A stretch of 43,736 bases of DNA, from the NCBI GenBank assembly GCA_029211065.1, contig JARGFK010000030.1, forward strand, positions 1 through 43,736, read 5' to 3'. The notes under the pieces were generated by a model. It saw nothing but the letters and a program-made list of their open reading frames with translations, had not been told where the DNA came from and made no database searches. Positions 33,791 through 43,430 of this stretch are shown piece by piece; position 1 is the stretch's first letter, and every line of letters begins with the position of its first letter. The position numbers were made by a program, and so were the translations under genes. The stretch comes from Desulfobacterales bacterium. Its GTDB lineage: Bacteria > Desulfobacterota > Desulfobacteria > Desulfobacterales > JARGFK01.

Positions 33791-36700
33791 ATGCTAATCG
33801 ATAAAGTGATGAAACGATTTGCTAAAATAATGCGCTGGATGCTCGCCGCCGCGTTGGTCATAGCCGTCCTGCTGATCTTTATCCTTATCGCGCCCCGCCT
33901 GATAAATATCGACTCGGTTCGGGAAACCCTGATTTCCACCCTGTCTCAAAAGATCGGGGGGGAAGTTAAATTTCAAAAGATCCGCCTGTCGATCCTGCCC
34001 CGACCGCATGTTGCGGTCATCGAGGGCCGGCTGACCGTGCCGGAAACTTTCCAGGCCGATTGGACATCCCTGTCAATGTCTGCCCGGCTATTACCACTTT
34101 TTATCGGTAAAATCGACATCGGCGCCATTACAGTGGACCACCCCAAAATCACCATAATCGTTACCCGGAAAGCTGCAGAAACAGCCGATGGTAGGCAACA
34201 ACCTATTGCTGCGGGCATCGCGGAAAAGATGAAAACCCTTATAGGGGTTGCGGCCGTTGTCGGTAAGGATCCGGCTGTTATCATCAAGGCGGGACGCCTG
34301 GACATACGCGTCAAGGACCATTTTGGCCTGGTTTTCAGCGACATGGATGGCCGGATAGACGCGCCGCCGGACCGCATCCATATCAGCCTTAAAACCCGGA
34401 CGGATTTTTGCGAAAAAATTGAACTTCAGGCGGATAGCGACCTCAAAACATTTAACAGCCGGGGCCGGATCGCGTTGACGCATATCAGGCCGCAGCGCCT
34501 GCCGCCGAATCTTTTTGCGGCTGATGCCCCATGGATCGGGGAGTCCCTTATCAATCTGGGCCTTGATTTCAAAACAGATGGTTTTAAAACGGTTGAAGCG
34601 GTAATGCAGGGTTCACTGCCGCAACTGACGGTTCTGCAAGGCGGCAACCCGGTGGCGCTGCGCGCAAAGTCCTTCAAGGCGAGGCTTTATCAGGATGAGC
34701 GACAAGTGGCAATGTTTTTAACCGAAGGCATCTTTGAGCAACCCCAACTGACGTTGGCCGTAAAGTTTGTGCGCGATCATGAGAGCGGGCAGCTGGAGAT
34801 GGCGCTTAAGGCGATTGATGTGGATGTTCCGTCAACCCGCCGGACGGTTCTGGCGCTGGCCGGGGATACAGCGGCAGTTAAAACGATCTTCGATATCGTC
34901 AGGGGCGGCAGGGTCTCCGCGCTCAGATTTAGTTCCCGCGGCCATTCATTAGGAGACCTTGGAAAGTTGGAAAATATGACCTTGTCCGGCAGTCTGCTGG
35001 GGGGGGATATTGTGGTTCCCGGGATCGGTTTAAATATTGAAGACGTCAGCGCGGAAGTTAAGATTCTAAACAGCATGCTGTCGGCCGAAGGGATCAAAGC
35101 CCGTTATGACAATACCGCAGTCCTTGACGGCAGCCTGGGCCTGGGGCTTTGGGGAGAAAAGGCGCCGTTTCAACTGGACATCGGATTAAACGCCGATCTC
35201 AGTCAGGTCCCGCCGATTCTGAAACAGGTGGTGAAAGACAAGCGGGTATTGATGGAAATCGACCGTATTGCCGTTATCAGCGGCCGGGCGAGCGGTCGAC
35301 TGATTTTGGGTGAAACGCTGGCTGACATCTCCACAAAGGTGGAGGTTTCGGATTTCACACTGGCAGCCCGCGTTGCGCCGATGCCCACTGCACTGGTACT
35401 TCAGGGGGGCGATCTTTCATACGGCGGTACCGCGGTGACCGTTGGGCGTTTAGAGGTCAAGCTGAAAGGTTCCCGCTTGTTACTTGGAACAGTCGGGCTG
35501 GACTGGCAGCAGCAACCGTGGATCGACATTCAATCCGGTAGCGCCGATCTGCAGCTCGATGAGATCTACACCACCCTATCATATTTTGCTTCCCTGAGGG
35601 ATACACTGAAAAGCATCAAATCCATAAACGGCATGGTAACGTTTTCCCGTCTTCAGTTGAGCGGACCGCTTTCCGACCCGTCTCTCTGGAATTTTCAGGC
35701 GGATGGAAGCGCCCGGAATGTTCAGGTGAAATCGGATTTGCTGCCGGCGCCTTTGTCCGTTCGTCGCGCTGGGTTCAAAGCGACTCCGCAAAGACTGACA
35801 ATTTCAGAGGCAGAAACCGGCATGATGGATGCCGCCCTGACGGTGTCTGCCCGGCTGACGGATTATCGTAAGGGTATCCGCACGGCAGACCTGATGTTTG
35901 GCGGAACCGTCGGCGCAAAATCAAATGACTGGCTTCAGCAAAGGGTCAAAATGCCTTCACACTTGACCATTCGACCGCCGCTGCATTTCTCAAACGGTCG
36001 TCTGACCTGGCAGCGCAACGGACAGGCATCGTTCTCAGGCGACCTGACCATCCATAATGATTTGAAGGTGTCAACCGACATTGTCATGGAAACCGACATG
36101 ATAAACATCAAAAAGTTTATTGTGCGGGATAAGGATTCAACTGCTGCTTTCACGGTCCGCCTGCGCGAAGGTAAAGAAATCGATTTCGGTTTTAAAGGAA
36201 ACCTGCAGAAAACAACGGTTGATAAATTGCTGGCGGACAATCGGACCCTGGACGGCTGGATCAAGGGGGATCTTCGGCTGACCTACGCCACCGGGCGGCC
36301 CATGGATACCCTATTTGAAGGGACATTGTCTGCCAAAGATCTGATCCTTACGGAGCGGCTGGGCATCCCGTTAAAGGCAGAAAGTCTATCCGTCGCAGGT
36401 AGCAAGGGAAAATTTAATATTACCGCGGACATGCTCCTTGGGCAGGATAAACAGGTAAAGCTGGCGGGACAGGTGGACCATTCTCCCCGGGGGATACTGT
36501 TTGATTCGGCACTGACCGCCAGTGGAATTGTGCTGGACGATTTGGTAAAAGCGCTGGGCAAAGACGATAAACAAAAAGAGGCATCACAGGATAAATTCTG
36601 GGAGTTTCCGGTGGAAGGGGTGATAAAACTCGATTCGGCTTATATCACTTACGGAAAATATACCTGGCGCCCCTTGCGCGGGACTGTTTCATTGAAACCC

Positions 36701-37453
36701 GAGAAAATCGCCATTACCGTCAGCGAGGCAGTGTTGTGCGGCATTTCAACGCCGGGAACCCTCACTTTTCTGCCGCGCGAAATCCAGGTAGAATTGAAGC
36801 CCGCCGCCCGGGAGCAGGAAATAAAGACCAGTACTACCTGCCTGCTGGATAAGGACGCAATAGTTGAGGGCCGTTTTAGTCTGGGAGGCGAGATTACCGG
36901 ACGCGGTCCCGGCCGTGAACTGCCGAAGGCGCTTGCGGGCAATCTGGAATACAGGACAGGGAAAGGGCGTATCTATTCCGGCAATACCTTTCGGACTATC
37001 AGGGAGATATTGGCGGTGCTGAATGTTACTGAAATCTTCCGGGGAAAACTCCCCGAGGTCAGCAAAGAAGGCTTTGGTTTTAATTCCATGAATGCCAGGC
37101 TGAAGATTCGGGATAATACGATAGTTATTGAGGAAGGCGCGATTGACGGGCTGACAATGAATATGGCCGCCAAAGGGGTTTTAAATCTTACTGACCAACG
37201 GGTGAATTTGACCGTTCTGGTGGCGCCGTTTAAAACCGTTGATGCAATCGTAAGCAGGATTCCGCTTTTGGGCGATATATTAGGCGGCTCGCTAATTTCG
37301 GTTCCGGTGAGCGTCAAAGGAGATCTGCAGAATCCTGAAATTACCATTCTGTCGCCCGCGGCCGTGGGGGAAGGCCTGTTAGGGATACTGAAACGGACGC
37401 TGGAACTGCCGGTGAAGGTGATCCAGCCGTTGATTCCGGAGGAGAAAAAATAA
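33791..37453 (+). CDS. Very large AsmA-like envelope protein
   Basis: With the start at 33791 it has 1220 residues (ATG at 33809 is the alternative). One N-terminal membrane helix (L-A-A-A-L-V-I-A-V-L-L-I-F-I-L-I) is followed by the AsmA N-terminal pattern (I-N-I-D-S-V-R-E-T-L, G-G-E-V-K-F-Q-K-I, R-P-H-V-A-V) and a long, beta-rich periplasmic stretch of repeating short strands. The end (about 1060-1215) is the AsmA C-terminal domain, with V-L-N-V-T-E-I-F, G-F-x-F-N-S-M-N-A-R-L-K-I and V-P-V-S-V-K-G-D-L-Q-N-P. Proteins of this class (YhdP, TamB, AsmA) form bridge-like channels for phospholipids between the two membranes. The frame open further upstream (from 33650) overlaps a terminator and is not coding. 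Confidence 0.88.
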   Translation: MLIDKVMKRFAKIMRWMLAAALVIAVLLIFILIAPRLINIDSVRETLISTLSQKIGGEVKFQKIRLSILPRPHVAVIEGRLTVPETFQADWTSLSMSARLLPLFIGKIDIGAITVDHPKITIIVTRKAAETADGRQQPIAAGIAEKMKTLIGVAAVVGKDPAVIIKAGRLDIRVKDHFGLVFSDMDGRIDAPPDRIHISLKTRTDFCEKIELQADSDLKTFNSRGRIALTHIRPQRLPPNLFAADAPWIGESLINLGLDFKTDGFKTVEAVMQGSLPQLTVLQGGNPVALRAKSFKARLYQDERQVAMFLTEGIFEQPQLTLAVKFVRDHESGQLEMALKAIDVDVPSTRRTVLALAGDTAAVKTIFDIVRGGRVSALRFSSRGHSLGDLGKLENMTLSGSLLGGDIVVPGIGLNIEDVSAEVKILNSMLSAEGIKARYDNTAVLDGSLGLGLWGEKAPFQLDIGLNADLSQVPPILKQVVKDKRVLMEIDRIAVISGRASGRLILGETLADISTKVEVSDFTLAARVAPMPTALVLQGGDLSYGGTAVTVGRLEVKLKGSRLLLGTVGLDWQQQPWIDIQSGSADLQLDEIYTTLSYFASLRDTLKSIKSINGMVTFSRLQLSGPLSDPSLWNFQADGSARNVQVKSDLLPAPLSVRRAGFKATPQRLTISEAETGMMDAALTVSARLTDYRKGIRTADLMFGGTVGAKSNDWLQQRVKMPSHLTIRPPLHFSNGRLTWQRNGQASFSGDLTIHNDLKVSTDIVMETDMINIKKFIVRDKDSTAAFTVRLREGKEIDFGFKGNLQKTTVDKLLADNRTLDGWIKGDLRLTYATGRPMDTLFEGTLSAKDLILTERLGIPLKAESLSVAGSKGKFNITADMLLGQDKQVKLAGQVDHSPRGILFDSALTASGIVLDDLVKALGKDDKQKEASQDKFWEFPVEGVIKLDSAYITYGKYTWRPLRGTVSLKPEKIAITVSEAVLCGISTPGTLTFLPREIQVELKPAAREQEIKTSTTCLLDKDAIVEGRFSLGGEITGRGPGRELPKALAGNLEYRTGKGRIYSGNTFRTIREILAVLNVTEIFRGKLPEVSKEGFGFNSMNARLKIRDNTIVIEEGAIDGLTMNMAAKGVLNLTDQRVNLTVLVAPFKTVDAIVSRIPLLGDILGGSLISVPVSVKGDLQNPEITILSPAAVGEGLLGILKRTLELPVKVIQPLIPEEKK

Positions 37454-37508
37454 ATTACAGTTTTGTTTACGCTCATTTAGGGTAGTACTTTTACCCGCAC
37501 GAGGCGCC

Positions 37509-38177
37509 ATGTGTGGTAGATTTGCCCAGTACAGTGGGTTGGACTCACTAAAAAAATCCTTTCAGATCGAAGAGATTACCTGCGTCGTTGCCCCCAGCTA
37601 CAACATCGCCCCGCTGCAGCCGGTCCTAACGGTTATACGACATGACGGCAACCGTCTGGGTCAGCTCCATTGGGGTCTGGTTCCCTCCTGGGCCAAAGAC
37701 AAATCAATGGCCGCAAAGCTCATCAATGCCCGGGCCGAGACGGTGGCGGACAAACCCAGCTTTCGCAACGCCTTTAAGCGTCACCGCTGCCTGATTTTAG
37801 CGGACGGGTTTTACGAATGGAAGGTTGACGGCCCGCAGAAGCAGCCCTGGTATTTTACCCTGCCTTCGGGAGACCCATTTGCCTTTGCCGGGTTGTGGGA
37901 CACCTGGAAGGGGGAAGAAGAGGCTGCTTATCATTCCTGTACGATCATCACCACTGCCGCGGACGAATCGGTGCAGCCGGTCCACCACCGCATGCCGGTG
38001 ATCCTGATGCCCGAAGCTCACGCCCAATGGCTGGACCCGCAAAACCGGGACAGCGCCCGGTTAAATGCGATCCTGAGCGAGGGGCGTGTGAAAGAACTGA
38101 AAAGCTATCCGGTTTCCAAACGGATGAATTCTGCTCGCAATAATGATCCTGCCTGTATCGAACCTCTAAAATATTAA
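37509..38177 (+). CDS. yedK: SOS-response-associated peptidase / abasic-site DNA-protein crosslinker (YedK/HMCES family)
   Basis: Encodes 222 residues. The mature catalytic Cys2 follows the initiator Met (M-C-G-R-F), and N73-A-R-A-E-T, E103 in F-Y-E-W and H160 in V-H-H-R-M-P complete the active site known from E. coli YedK and human HMCES. These proteins bind single-stranded DNA with abasic sites and form a thiazolidine crosslink with Cys2, protecting the lesion. Length and motifs are normal for the family. It follows the AsmA gene after 55 bases and may share its transcript. No SOS box recognised upstream. Confidence 0.93.
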   Translation: MCGRFAQYSGLDSLKKSFQIEEITCVVAPSYNIAPLQPVLTVIRHDGNRLGQLHWGLVPSWAKDKSMAAKLINARAETVADKPSFRNAFKRHRCLILADGFYEWKVDGPQKQPWYFTLPSGDPFAFAGLWDTWKGEEEAAYHSCTIITTAADESVQPVHHRMPVILMPEAHAQWLDPQNRDSARLNAILSEGRVKELKSYPVSKRMNSARNNDPACIEPLKY

Positions 38178-38394
38178 AATTAAGACACTGTTTCTTATTT
38201 CTTCTAAGCTGATTTTACTCAACACTGCGTGCCCAATAGGACACTATGACTGAAGCGGATTTTCGGCCTACCCATTACAGTGAACCCAATTTCGTTCGCG
38301 GTTTGTATTGTCCGCAGAAAACTTTTCCCGGGCACGTGAAAGATCTTTTGTTCTGTCATTTTGTCAATTATCCTGAAAGCATCTGCCGTTTTGG

Positions 38395-39717
38395 TTAATC
38401 AACCCTGAAAAAAGACTCGTCAAATTCCGGTTTGTTTTCATAGCGACGCATATACATCCCCGGCATCTGATCGAGTTTCTCAAAGATGCCGGCGTCCACC
38501 GGGATGCCGGCCTGGTGCAGGGCTTTGACAATGGCTTTGGGTTGGGGCGGGCAGCCCTTGACGGCAATCATTTCGTTGATGTCGGTGTTGTCTTTATTGG
38601 CTGCGTAGATGCATTTGCCAATGAGGACGGTTTTTTTGCGGCCGGGGGTCGGCTGCATGACTTTCCCGGTGAGAATTTCCACATCGTCCCAGGGGGCCCC
38701 CTTCCAGGCAAAGGCAATGGACCCAAGGATGGCGCCGTTTACAATGGAACAGTAAGTGCACATGGTGAGGTCATATTTTTTGTAGGAAAGGCCCTGGATA
38801 CCCATTTTATGCATGGGGACCGGCAGGCGGCCGTCATCGGTGTAGGGGAAATGGTGTTGATGGGGTTTGGCGACTTCGGCAAGGGGTTCGCCGGTTATTT
38901 CGATATCGGAAAGATCCAGGGGGCGCTGCCGGACGCCGGCGGCATGGACCAGGTAGGGAACCTGATCGGGCTCGTATCCCAGCACCTTGGCCCCCACGCA
39001 GTCGGCGGCGAATATGTCATTGGATGCAATCAGGATATTGCTGCGGTGCATGCGGCCGTCAAAGCCGGGGCCGCGTTCGGCGGTGTAGATGCCGTCCGCC
39101 AGGGTAAACAGCGGGGGCATGCGGTCGGCCAGTTTGGAAACCATAAAATGCAGATCCCGGCCCGGGTCTTCATTGTGGCATTTTTTGCGGGAGGGGATGT
39201 CGATGGCGCCTTTCAGATTTTTGATGCCCAGGCTGACCACGGTCTGGGCGTGGGTTTTCATGACCGGGAGGGTCACGACAAAGTCGCTGTCCAGAATATC
39301 GGTATTGAATTTGAGAACAACACCGTCTCCCAGGTCCACTTTTCTGAACGGCCGTTCAAAGACATTGACGATGCGAACCCCGTAGCGTTTTTTCAAGGCG
39401 TCATATCCCAGGGTTTTAAAGGCATGCGCCGCCGTCCGGGTATCCCTGGGGTCCATGACCACCGTTCCTTCACCGATGGTGATCTGCCCGGCGCCGTACT
39501 CCTTGAGGATTTCAACCATGTCCGCTACGACGCGCGAGGTGGTGATCACTCCCCACTTGGGAAAGGCGGTTGCCCGGGTCCAGAAGACGATATTGGGTTT
39601 GACAAATACCGAGGCGCCCGGGGGCATATTTTTAAGACCACCTGAAAGTATTACCGCCTGGCGGACCGACTCCCGCGGCTTTTCATACCGGACGATGGAA
39701 ACAATGCTCTTTTGCAT
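38395..39717 (-). CDS. DUF362 protein
   Basis: Encodes 440 residues. Recognisable parts are F-V-K-P-N-I-V-F, a central K-T-H-A-Q-T-V-V-S-L-G-I-K-N-L-K-G-A segment, and A-D-C-V-G-A-K-V-L-G-Y, all typical of DUF362. Many relatives carry an extra ferredoxin domain; here only scattered cysteines remain in the C-terminal part (M-C-T-Y-C, K-C-I-Y-A), so an Fe-S cluster is uncertain. Family function is unknown, though such proteins are common in anaerobes. GGAGA precedes the ATG. It stands alone between repeat-rich spacers. Confidence 0.85.
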   Translation of the reverse strand: MQKSIVSIVRYEKPRESVRQAVILSGGLKNMPPGASVFVKPNIVFWTRATAFPKWGVITTSRVVADMVEILKEYGAGQITIGEGTVVMDPRDTRTAAHAFKTLGYDALKKRYGVRIVNVFERPFRKVDLGDGVVLKFNTDILDSDFVVTLPVMKTHAQTVVSLGIKNLKGAIDIPSRKKCHNEDPGRDLHFMVSKLADRMPPLFTLADGIYTAERGPGFDGRMHRSNILIASNDIFAADCVGAKVLGYEPDQVPYLVHAAGVRQRPLDLSDIEITGEPLAEVAKPHQHHFPYTDDGRLPVPMHKMGIQGLSYKKYDLTMCTYCSIVNGAILGSIAFAWKGAPWDDVEILTGKVMQPTPGRKKTVLIGKCIYAANKDNTDINEMIAVKGCPPQPKAIVKALHQAGIPVDAGIFEKLDQMPGMYMRRYENKPEFDESFFRVD

Positions 39718-39790
39718 TAGGCCGTTTCTCCAGAGAGTAGTTTGAAGATGTGTTCTTCACTCAATTTGTTTAGAGAAAATCGAAGGAGTC

Positions 39791-39926
39791 CAGGATACAA
39801 GGGTTCAAGGGTTCAAGTGGCGGAATCATGATCTTCATAGCCTCCCGGCATCATAGTCTATTCCCATTTCACTCGAACCCTGGACCCCTGTCCCGCCTTG
39901 GCGGGATTGAACCCTTTTAAGTGAAA
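39791..39926. repeat. Degenerate GGTTCAAG-type repeats with a short palindrome
   Basis: Copies of CAAGGGTTCAAGGGTTCAAG (39799-39818) face inverted copies at 39873-39920 (CTCGAACCC, GAACCC). Between them TCCCGCC-TT-GGCGGGA (39891-39906) forms a perfect 7-bp hairpin. Related direct copies occur near 41538-41570 and 42626-42664. Confidence 0.7.
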
Positions 39927-41237
39927 CTACAGCCGCCAATAGATAACATTCTCCTTCCGCGCTTCCGCCGGGCTGAACATGCTTTTCAAGTCGATCAGCA
40001 CCGGCATATCGCCGGCACACAGACCGGCGATTCTGGAGAGACCCATCTTTTTGTATGCGGTGTGCATGACCGCAACTACGACGGCATCGACTCCGTTGAG
40101 GCGGTCCATTTCACTGAGTTCCAGCCCGTAGTAGTGCCTGGCTTCGGCAGCATCGGCCAGGGGATCGTGGATCCTCACCTCGATGCCGTATTCTTCCAGC
40201 TCACGGATGAGATCCACCACCTTGGTGTTGCGCAGGTCGGGAACGTCTTCCTTAAAGGTGATTCCCAGAACGGCGATCTTGGCACCGTGCACACGCTTAT
40301 TGGATTTGAAAAGGAGCTTGACCGCCCGCTGGGCCACATATTTGCCCATGCTGTCGTTGATCCGCCTGCCCGCCAGAATCATCTCCGGGTGGTACCCCAG
40401 GGATTCAGCTTTAAATGTCAGGTAGTAGGGGTCTACGCCGATGCAATGGCCCCCCACCAGGCCGGGCTTAAAAGGCAGAAAGTTCCACTTGGTTGCGGCC
40501 GCTTCCAACACTTCGGTGGTGTCGATACCCATTTTGTCGAAAATCATGGCCAGCTCGTTCATCAGGGCGATATTCAGGTCCCGTTGGGTGTTTTCAATGA
40601 CCTTGGCGGCCTCCGCCACCCGGATCGACGATACCGGATGAATCCCGGCGGTAACTACCCGGCCGTATACCTGCTCCAGCAGCTGGAGGGTATCAGGGTC
40701 GGAGCCTGAGACGATCTTTTTAATTTTATCGAGGCTGTGGGCCTTGTCGCCCGGGTTGATGCGTTCGGGTGAATATCCCACCGTAAAATCGGTTCCGAAA
40801 GTCATGCCGGATTCAGCTGTCAGGATCGGGAGGCAGACCTCTTCGGTAACGCCGGGATAGACGGTGGACTCGTAAACAATGCAGGTCCCTTCGGCCATGT
40901 GTCGGCCGGTGATTTCCGATGCCAGGCGCAGCGGGCTCAGGTCCGGTATGCGGTATTCATCGATGGGGGTCGGGACTGCGATGACAATCAGCCGGCAGGA
41001 TGAAAGCACCTTGGGATCGCTGCTGAAATTGATTTGAACTGATTTCAGCTCGTCTTCGGCAACTTCAAGGGTGCGGTCCCGGCCGGATTTGAGTTCCGCA
41101 ATCCGGTCCGCCTTCAGATCAAAACCGGTGACACTGAAATGATGTGACAGATGGACGGCCAGGGGGAGTCCAACGTAGCCCAGCCCGACCACCGCCACTT
41201 TGTCCTTATGAGCGATCAGCGATTCGAATGTCAGCAT
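39927..41237 (-). CDS. Nucleotide-sugar dehydrogenase (UDP-GlcNAc/GalNAc 6-dehydrogenase type, TviB-like)
   Basis: Oxidises the C6 of a UDP-sugar to a uronate for surface polysaccharide. From the ATG at 41237, preferred because GGGAGA lies seven bases upstream (10 residues less than the longest frame), the protein has 436 residues. It shows V-G-L-G-Y-V-G-L-P-L-A for NAD, V-Y-E-S-T-V-Y-P-G-V-T-E-E-V, Y-S-P-E-R-I-N-P-G-D, E-N-T-Q-R-D-L-N-I-A-L, and catalytic Cys265 in G-G-H-C-I-G-V-D-P-Y-Y-L. This motif set is that of TviB/WbpO rather than UDP-glucose dehydrogenase. No glycosyltransferase or export genes are nearby, so the polysaccharide locus must be elsewhere. Confidence 0.92.
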   Translation of the reverse strand: MLTFESLIAHKDKVAVVGLGYVGLPLAVHLSHHFSVTGFDLKADRIAELKSGRDRTLEVAEDELKSVQINFSSDPKVLSSCRLIVIAVPTPIDEYRIPDLSPLRLASEITGRHMAEGTCIVYESTVYPGVTEEVCLPILTAESGMTFGTDFTVGYSPERINPGDKAHSLDKIKKIVSGSDPDTLQLLEQVYGRVVTAGIHPVSSIRVAEAAKVIENTQRDLNIALMNELAMIFDKMGIDTTEVLEAAATKWNFLPFKPGLVGGHCIGVDPYYLTFKAESLGYHPEMILAGRRINDSMGKYVAQRAVKLLFKSNKRVHGAKIAVLGITFKEDVPDLRNTKVVDLIRELEEYGIEVRIHDPLADAAEARHYYGLELSEMDRLNGVDAVVVAVMHTAYKKMGLSRIAGLCAGDMPVLIDLKSMFSPAEARKENVIYWRL

Positions 41238-41256
41238 AGCGTATTCTCCCGGGCGA

Positions 41257-41394
41257 GGCCTTTGCAAAACGCCCCCTTTTGCTCAATTTCGGCGTCAGGC
41301 TCAAATTTTAATCCTCGAAATACTTCATGTATTCCTGTGGCTAAAATATTCGCCTTCCTTGAACTTGAACAAAATTGAGCATTTTCCAAAGGTC
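41257..41394. repeat. MITE-like element with terminal inverted repeats
   Basis: The ends are inverted: GGCCTTTGCAAAA (41257-41269) with TTTTCCAAAGGTC (41382-41394), and GCTCAATTT (41281-41289) with AAATTGAGC (41372-41380). The 138-base interior has a small hairpin AATAC-TTCAT-GTATT and no gene. Looks like a small non-autonomous mobile element or a dispersed repeat. Confidence 0.6.
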
Positions 41395-41690
41395 TCGGTT
41401 TAATTTAAATTTTGCTTGTAAAAAAAATCAGATAATACTGAAACAGCTCTTGTAACTAGTTACGCTTTTTTACGATTTTAGCCGGGTTAAAGTCAATATA
41501 CTTATTTCCGGTTCTTCTCCCGAATAGTTGGGAGAAAGGTGTCCAGGATTCGAGGGGTCAAGGAATCAAGTGTTTGATCTTTTATTGCTTCCAGCCCTGT
41601 TCATTCTTATGTCTTACTTGTCACTTGTCACTTGTCACTCATCACTCGTTACTGTTATTCCTCTCCAACCCCCCAGCTTTCAAGCTTATC
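41395..41690. repeat. Intergenic region with degenerate repeats
   Basis: Contains a GGTTCAAG-type patch (41538-41570) and a CACTTGTCACTTGTCACTCA-type patch (41608-41651), the reverse complement family of the GACGAG repeats at 20756-20900. A pair of GTTACTAG-like bases near 41453-41461 has no obvious meaning. No gene seen. Confidence 0.55.
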
Positions 41691-42566
41691 TCACTGTATC
41701 CCCACAAAAAACGGCCTGAAACTGCTTTCATCCCGTTGCAGGGCGGCCTGAATCCGGGCGAGCAGTTCCGGTTTGTCATCCGGCAGTTTTCCCTCCAGGT
41801 TGATATAATTGGTGTAATGATCGCTGGTGAGGCAGGATCTTGCCGTAATGGCGCTGATGAGCCGGGCGGTTTCCGCCAGGACTTCATGGGGGCCGAGCAT
41901 CTGAAATGAGCCGTCCTGAACCTGCGCCAGCAGCGGGGTGTCGATCTTGGGCACAAAGGTGCGCAGCCGGATAAAGTCGGGTTCGACGGCATTCAAGACC
42001 GCTGCCGTTTGATCGGCGTGGATGGCCGAGCGCTCTCTGCCGGCGATTCCCAGGATGACATAGAAACTCAGCTCCAGGCCTGCTGCCTTTACCCAGCGGC
42101 CGGCCTCAATCTGCTGGATGCTGTCGGTACCTTTTTTAATGCGCTTTAGGGTGACGTCGTCGCCGGATTCCAGACCGACATGGATGCGCGACAGACCGGC
42201 ATCTTTTAAAGCCTTCAGGTCCGAAAGTCCTTTGCGCTGAATATACTGGGAAGAACCGTAGACGGTGATGCGTTTAAGCCCGGGAAAGGTCATACGGGCA
42301 AAGCGGCATATCTCCGCCAGCGTTTCCGTTTTCATGGCGATGGTATTCCCGGCCGGGAAAAACAGGGTGCGAACGCTTTCCCCGTGCGCTTTATGCGCTG
42401 CCAGAATATCTTCCTTGATTTCGGCGGCCGGGCGGATTTTAAAAGGCGGGCCTTTTTTATAGATCATGCAGAAGGTGCAGCGGTTGTGCGGGCAGCCAAC
42501 CGTAGCCTGGATCAGCAGGGAATCGGCTTCGCTGGGGGGTCGGTATATGGGGCCTTCGTAGCGCAT
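41691..42566 (-). CDS. Radical SAM protein
   Basis: Encodes 291 residues. The cluster motif is C25-x4-C30-x2-C33 (G-C-P-H-N-R-C-T-F-C), a known variant of the C-x3-C-x2-C signature, followed by K-K-G-P-P-F and later by R-I-H-V-G-L-E-S-G-D-D, a SAM-binding strand pattern typical of Elp3/oxygen-independent coproporphyrinogen-type proteins. No second cluster domain is present. A single cytoplasmic enzyme of unknown substrate that cleaves SAM to a 5'-deoxyadenosyl radical. Stand-alone gene. Confidence 0.9.
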   Translation of the reverse strand: MRYEGPIYRPPSEADSLLIQATVGCPHNRCTFCMIYKKGPPFKIRPAAEIKEDILAAHKAHGESVRTLFFPAGNTIAMKTETLAEICRFARMTFPGLKRITVYGSSQYIQRKGLSDLKALKDAGLSRIHVGLESGDDVTLKRIKKGTDSIQQIEAGRWVKAAGLELSFYVILGIAGRERSAIHADQTAAVLNAVEPDFIRLRTFVPKIDTPLLAQVQDGSFQMLGPHEVLAETARLISAITARSCLTSDHYTNYINLEGKLPDDKPELLARIQAALQRDESSFRPFFVGIQ

Positions 42567-42777
42567 ATAACCATGATTTGAATATTATTTCTTGTTAACC
42601 CGTATGGGATTGGTTATCAATATAAGAAAGGGTTCAAGGATTCAGGGGTTCAAGGGGTCAAGTGAAAAAAATGACGCTTTGGGGCCTGACCTTTGAGCCC
42701 TTATAGTATAAAAAACAGTATAGTTAAACCCATAATATTCTGTTTCGTAAATATTTTAACATATATCCATTATTGAG
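42567..42777. repeat. Intergenic region with GGTTCAAG-type repeats
   Basis: Between 42626 and 42664 there are four to five imperfect copies of AGGGGTTCAAGG. Divergent promoters for the radical SAM and ATPase genes must also lie here. No gene seen. Confidence 0.6.
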
Positions 42778-43302
42778 ATGAAAAAAACTAATTGGCATGT
42801 CATAACCGGGGCGCCCTGTTCGGGTAAAACAGCCGTCATCCTTGAACTGGAGCGGCGCGGGTACGCGGTGGTTCAAGAAGTCGCCCGGGCTTATATCGAC
42901 GCGGAAATCAATAAAGGCAAGGACCTGCGGCAGATCAAAGCCGACCTGCCGGCATTTGAGGGGCACATCTTAAAGACCAAGGCCCGGATTGAGTCCGGCC
43001 TGGACCCGGACGCCGTCGTTTTTCTGGACAGGGCCGTGCCGGACAGCGTCGCCTATTTTCAACTGGCAGGACTCGATCCGGCCGAACCCTTCGAGCACAG
43101 CCGCGCCATTTGTTACAAACAGATATTTTTATTTGAAAGGATCCAGTTTAAAACCGACGCGGTCCGTTCCGAGGACGACCGTATCGCAGCCGATCTCGAC
43201 CGCCTGCTGGAAGCCGCCTACCGCAAACTGGGATACCACCCGATAAGAGTGCCCTTAATGCCGGTAGATGAGCGAGCCGATTATATCCTGAGTAAAATTT
43301 AG
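42778..43302 (+). CDS. Small AAA-type P-loop ATPase/kinase
   Basis: Encodes 174 residues. Walker A is G11-A-P-C-S-G-K-T18; V-V-F-L-D-R-A-V-P-D-S is the likely Walker B region with a nearby Asp-Arg typical of NadR- or AAA_28-like P-loop kinases. The whole protein is one domain without partner domain. Probable phosphotransfer or ATPase activity on a small substrate; not further assignable. No strong ribosome site before the ATG, but the family-like start supports it. Confidence 0.85.
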   Translation: MKKTNWHVITGAPCSGKTAVILELERRGYAVVQEVARAYIDAEINKGKDLRQIKADLPAFEGHILKTKARIESGLDPDAVVFLDRAVPDSVAYFQLAGLDPAEPFEHSRAICYKQIFLFERIQFKTDAVRSEDDRIAADLDRLLEAAYRKLGYHPIRVPLMPVDERADYILSKI

Positions 43303-43430
43303 TTTTAATCTAAACCCTCCTCCCCTGGTGAAGGACCCTCGTCCCTACATGCACGCACTGGCATCCCCCTTTGCAAAGCTGATCATTGGACACACTTGAC
43401 ACAGGGGGTCTGAGGTGTTATATATGGTGT
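43303..43430. other. Spacer upstream of the transposase-like gene
   Basis: Short stretch with no gene. The sequence GGACACACTTGACACAGGGGGTC (43388-43410 region) may belong to the left end of the insertion sequence, but its inverted partner lies outside the window. Confidence 0.35.

Noticed and set aside
39791-42664. tRNA-like TTCAAG motifs in the spacers
   Set aside because: The GGTTCAAG stretches are tandem degenerate repeats with no cloverleaf around them.
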